Positions 62,013 to 64,000 of a DNA stretch of 64,000 bases are shown here, in pieces. The stretch covers positions 2,607,001-2,671,000 of the forward strand of contig NC_009943.1 in assembly GCF_000018405.1 (NCBI RefSeq). Reading direction: 5' to 3'. A program made the position numbers and the translations under genes. The notes beneath the pieces were generated by a model. The model searched no databases and was not told where the DNA came from. It saw nothing but the letters and a program-made list of their open reading frames with translations. Source of the stretch: Desulfosudis oleivorans Hxd3. GTDB lineage: Bacteria; Desulfobacterota; Desulfobacteria; Desulfobacterales; Desulfosudaceae. Within the stretch, counting starts at the first letter, position 1. Each line of letters opens with the position of its first letter.

Positions 62013-63023
62013 TCAGGCAGACAGCAGGGCAAAGGTGGTGTCCAGCATGCGATTGGCATAGCCCCACTCGTTGTCGAACCAGGCCAGAACGGAAACCCCG
62101 GTGGTGCCAGCAACCCGGGTCTGGGAGCCGTCAATGACGGCCGAGTGGGGGTCGTGGTTGAAGTCGCAGGAGACCAGGGGCAGTTCGGTGTATCCCAGAA
62201 TACCGGCGAGCGGGCCGGTGGCGCCTGTCGCAAAGATTTCGTTGACCGTTGCGGCCTCGGTTTTTGTTTTGACATGAGCCGTGAGCTGCATGGCTGACAC
62301 GTTGGTGGTGGGCACGCGCAGGGCAATGGCCTGGAACCGGCCGGCCAGCCGGGGCAGGAGCCGGTCAATGCCGCTGGGTAGCTCGGTGTTGACCGGAATC
62401 ACCGACTGGCCGGAGCTTCGGGACTTGCGCAGGTCCCGGTTGTGATAAGCGTCGATCACCGGCTGGTCGTTCATGATGGAATGGATGGTGGTGATCATGC
62501 CGTGGTCAATGCCCAGGGCCCGGTCCAGCACGTCGATCACCGGAACAATGCAATTGGAGGTGCACGAGGCGTTGGAAATGACAGTATGGTCCTTTTTAAG
62601 GGAGGTATGGTTGATACCGTAAACGACAATGGCGTCCGCGTTTTCCGCCGGGCAGGAAAAAACCACCTTTTTGGCCCCGCTTTTTAAATGCCCTTCGGCC
62701 GTGGCCCGGTCGATAAAGCTGCCCGTACACTCCAGCACCGCGTCCACGCCCAGCTTCGCCCAAGGCAGGGCCGCCGGATTTTTTTCAAAAGAGACCTCAA
62801 TGGGATCGTCATTCACATAAAGGGTGGCCCCCTCATGAACGACACGGCCGGCAAAACGGCCATGGGTGGAGTCAAACCGGGTCAGATGGGCAATGGAATC
62901 CATGTTGGACAGATCGTTGATGCCCACCACGGCCATGTCCGCCCTGCGGCCCGACTCATACAGGGCCCGCAACACGCAGCGTCCGATTCTTCCATACCCG
63001 TTGATGGCAATGCGAAACGGCAT
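62013..63023 (-). CDS. Glyceraldehyde-3-phosphate / erythrose-4-phosphate dehydrogenase family
   Basis: A 336-residue NAD-dependent phosphorylating dehydrogenase. The Rossmann start is FRIAINGYGRIGRCVLRALY, the catalytic Cys is in VISNASCTSNCIVPVI, and the catalytic His in ITTIHSIMNDQPVIDAYHNR. IHSxMNDQ and SGQSVIPVNTELPSGIDRLL resemble erythrose-4-phosphate dehydrogenase (Epd) rather than standard GapA. The C-terminal WFDNEWGYANRM is universal. Glycolytic or pyridoxal-precursor role cannot be separated by sequence. ATG at 63023 follows AAAGGAGA. Converges with the KDSR-like gene, 10 bp apart. Confidence 0.93.
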   Translation of the reverse strand: MPFRIAINGYGRIGRCVLRALYESGRRADMAVVGINDLSNMDSIAHLTRFDSTHGRFAGRVVHEGATLYVNDDPIEVSFEKNPAALPWAKLGVDAVLECTGSFIDRATAEGHLKSGAKKVVFSCPAENADAIVVYGINHTSLKKDHTVISNASCTSNCIVPVIDVLDRALGIDHGMITTIHSIMNDQPVIDAYHNRDLRKSRSSGQSVIPVNTELPSGIDRLLPRLAGRFQAIALRVPTTNVSAMQLTAHVKTKTEAATVNEIFATGATGPLAGILGYTELPLVSCDFNHDPHSAVIDGSQTRVAGTTGVSVLAWFDNEWGYANRMLDTTFALLSA

Positions 63024-63113
63024 ACGTTCTCCTTTAAAAATGGTTCCTTTATACAGGCTTTGTGCCGGACTTGCAAGACGGCTGCCGGTGAAAAAAAGTG
63101 ATGTTTCCGGCGC

Positions 63114-63142
63114 TTGCATCTTTTTTTCACATGTACTATGCT
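63114..63142 (+). promoter_or_regulatory. Sigma-70 promoter candidate for the zinc-ribbon protein
   Basis: TTGCAT (63114-63119), a 17-nt spacer and TATGCT (63137-63142), 60 bp before the ATG at 63203. Confidence 0.5.
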
Positions 63143-63202
63143 TCTGTTAACAAAACCTGAACGGATAAACAAAATGCCCGAACAGATACAAGGAGGGGCG
63201 CA

Positions 63203-63736
63203 ATGGAACACATCGACCTGGAAAAAGGCAGAATACAGCACGAAGACCAATGGCTGTCGGCCGAAGAGCTGGCCGAAAAAATTCAGGAGAAAATAAAGTC
63301 CGGCGACATGAAAATCGCCAAACTGGCCGGGCTTTTAGAAGAGCTCAACACCGCCATGGAGTCGATTCATGTGCTGGAGGCCAGGATCACCATCTCAAAA
63401 GATCAGTATGAGAAACTGGTGGCAAAGGGCGGCGAGGATGACAACGAGAGTGTGCGGCAGGCCGTGCTGGCCTTTATTGAGGAGAAAACCCGGCCCAATC
63501 CGCCGGACATTGACTTTATTCCGGTGGGAGACGAGCCCCTGGCCATGGAGCCGACCGATAACGCTCCGCCGGCAAAGGGGAAGACGGTTACCATCAACTG
63601 TTCCAAGTGCAACAGCCCCATTGAGATCGACACGGAAAACATGCCCTCCGAGATTCGGTGCCCCAGTTGCAACGCCCGGGGCATGCTCAAGACCTACAAG
63701 AACAAGCCGCAGTTCAAGGACCGGTATGCGGGGTAG
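63203..63736 (+). CDS. Hypothetical protein with C-terminal zinc ribbon
   Basis: A 177-residue soluble protein. Residues 1-100 are charged and helical (LSAEELAEKIQEKIKSGDMK, LAGLLEELNTAMESIHVLEA); a Pro/Asp-rich linker follows. Residues about 130-160 form a CxxC-CxxC zinc ribbon (TINCSKCNSPIEID and EIRCPSCNARGML). I do not recognise a named family; such ribbons bind nucleic acid or protein partners. AAGGAGGGG precedes the ATG. It is convergent with the methionine aminopeptidase gene with a 2-bp gap. Confidence 0.8.
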   Translation: MEHIDLEKGRIQHEDQWLSAEELAEKIQEKIKSGDMKIAKLAGLLEELNTAMESIHVLEARITISKDQYEKLVAKGGEDDNESVRQAVLAFIEEKTRPNPPDIDFIPVGDEPLAMEPTDNAPPAKGKTVTINCSKCNSPIEIDTENMPSEIRCPSCNARGMLKTYKNKPQFKDRYAG

Positions 63737-63738
63737 GG

Positions 63739-64000
63739 TCAGAGGTCAAAGGGGGTCAGGCTTTCAAAGCCGTCGGAGGTGACCACCAGGGTCTGTTCGA
63801 ACTGGGCCGACAGGGAGCCGTCGGCGGTGACCGCGGTCCAGCCGTCCGGCAGCACACGAATCCCCTTGGCGCCCAGGTTGATCATGGGTTCAATGGTAAA
63901 GACCATGCCCGGCACCAGTACCACGCCCTCCCCCCTTCTCCCGTAGTGGGGCACCTGGGGCGGCTCGTGAAAATCGAACCCCACGCCGTGGCCCACGAAC
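63739..64000 (-). CDS. map: Methionine aminopeptidase type I, C-terminal part (cut by window edge)
   Basis: The last about 87 residues of a type I methionine aminopeptidase, which removes N-terminal Met from new proteins. The metal-ligand His is in FVGHGVGFDFHEPPQVPHY, the first Glu in VLVPGMVFTIEPMINLGAKG and the second Glu in SAQFEQTLVVT. The frame is open to the window edge, so the start lies outside. The C-terminus TSDGFESLTPFDL is normal. Confidence 0.93.
   Translation of the reverse strand, partial: FVGHGVGFDFHEPPQVPHYGRRGEGVVLVPGMVFTIEPMINLGAKGIRVLPDGWTAVTADGSLSAQFEQTLVVTSDGFESLTPFDL

Overview
The window looks like chromosomal DNA of a strictly anaerobic, sulfate-reducer-like member of the Desulfobacterota (Desulfobacterales-like). 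The reasons are the moderately high GC content, the order hisB-hisA-dnaG-rpoD, a selenium block (yedF, a LysR regulator and a UGA-containing peroxiredoxin), rubrerythrin, a glycyl radical enzyme, and many acyl-CoA genes under TetR regulators. The species is inferred, not shown. No integrase, transposase, phage gene or CRISPR array was seen.

Layout. 1-9.4 kb (minus strand) is housekeeping: a partial unknown gene, RNase P RNA, a zinc-ribbon coiled-coil protein, a Nif3-like protein, tRNA-Met(CAT), then an operon read hisB > hisA > dnaG > Lys/Ala-rich protein > rpoD behind tRNA-Ala(CGC). 9.7-23.7 kb holds two diguanylate cyclases, LysR/yedF, a thiolase, a selenocysteine peroxiredoxin whose in-frame UGA is followed by a SECIS-like hairpin, a long acyl-CoA dehydrogenase behind two FadR-like boxes, nth, a UDP-sugar dehydrogenase, a nitroreductase, pgeF and a beta-keto acid cleavage enzyme. 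23.7-32.1 kb is an AT-richer accessory block: a 2081-residue secreted protein with a lipase-like domain and three nearly identical 381-bp repeats, a secreted helical protein, and a LuxR regulator. 32.5-34 kb is a two-receiver HD-GYP regulator.

34.5-44.4 kb (minus) is one catabolic cluster resembling acyclic-terpene (Atu) or leucine (Liu) pathways: two acyl-CoA dehydrogenases, a biotin-dependent carboxylase split into three polypeptides, an enoyl-CoA hydratase, an AtuA-like protein and a TetR regulator. 44.8-54.5 kb carries rubrerythrin, coaE, a lytic transglycosylase, an M24 peptidase, a thiolase and a TetR-icmF pair. Together these suggest growth on branched acyl chains: carboxylation at a beta-methyl branch, mutase rearrangement, and thiolysis.

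54.9-62 kb is the most unusual part: a TetR gene with a 31-bp palindromic operator, a glycyl radical enzyme with an N-terminal SCP2-like lipid-binding domain, its radical SAM activase, and two short-chain dehydrogenases. The content suggests an anaerobic radical reaction on a hydrophobic substrate that I cannot assign to a described pathway. 62-64 kb holds an Epd/GAPDH-type dehydrogenase, a small zinc-ribbon protein and the C-terminal part of methionine aminopeptidase. Intergenic DNA from 34 to 61 kb is full of short palindromic and hexanucleotide repeat families, each seen at several loci.
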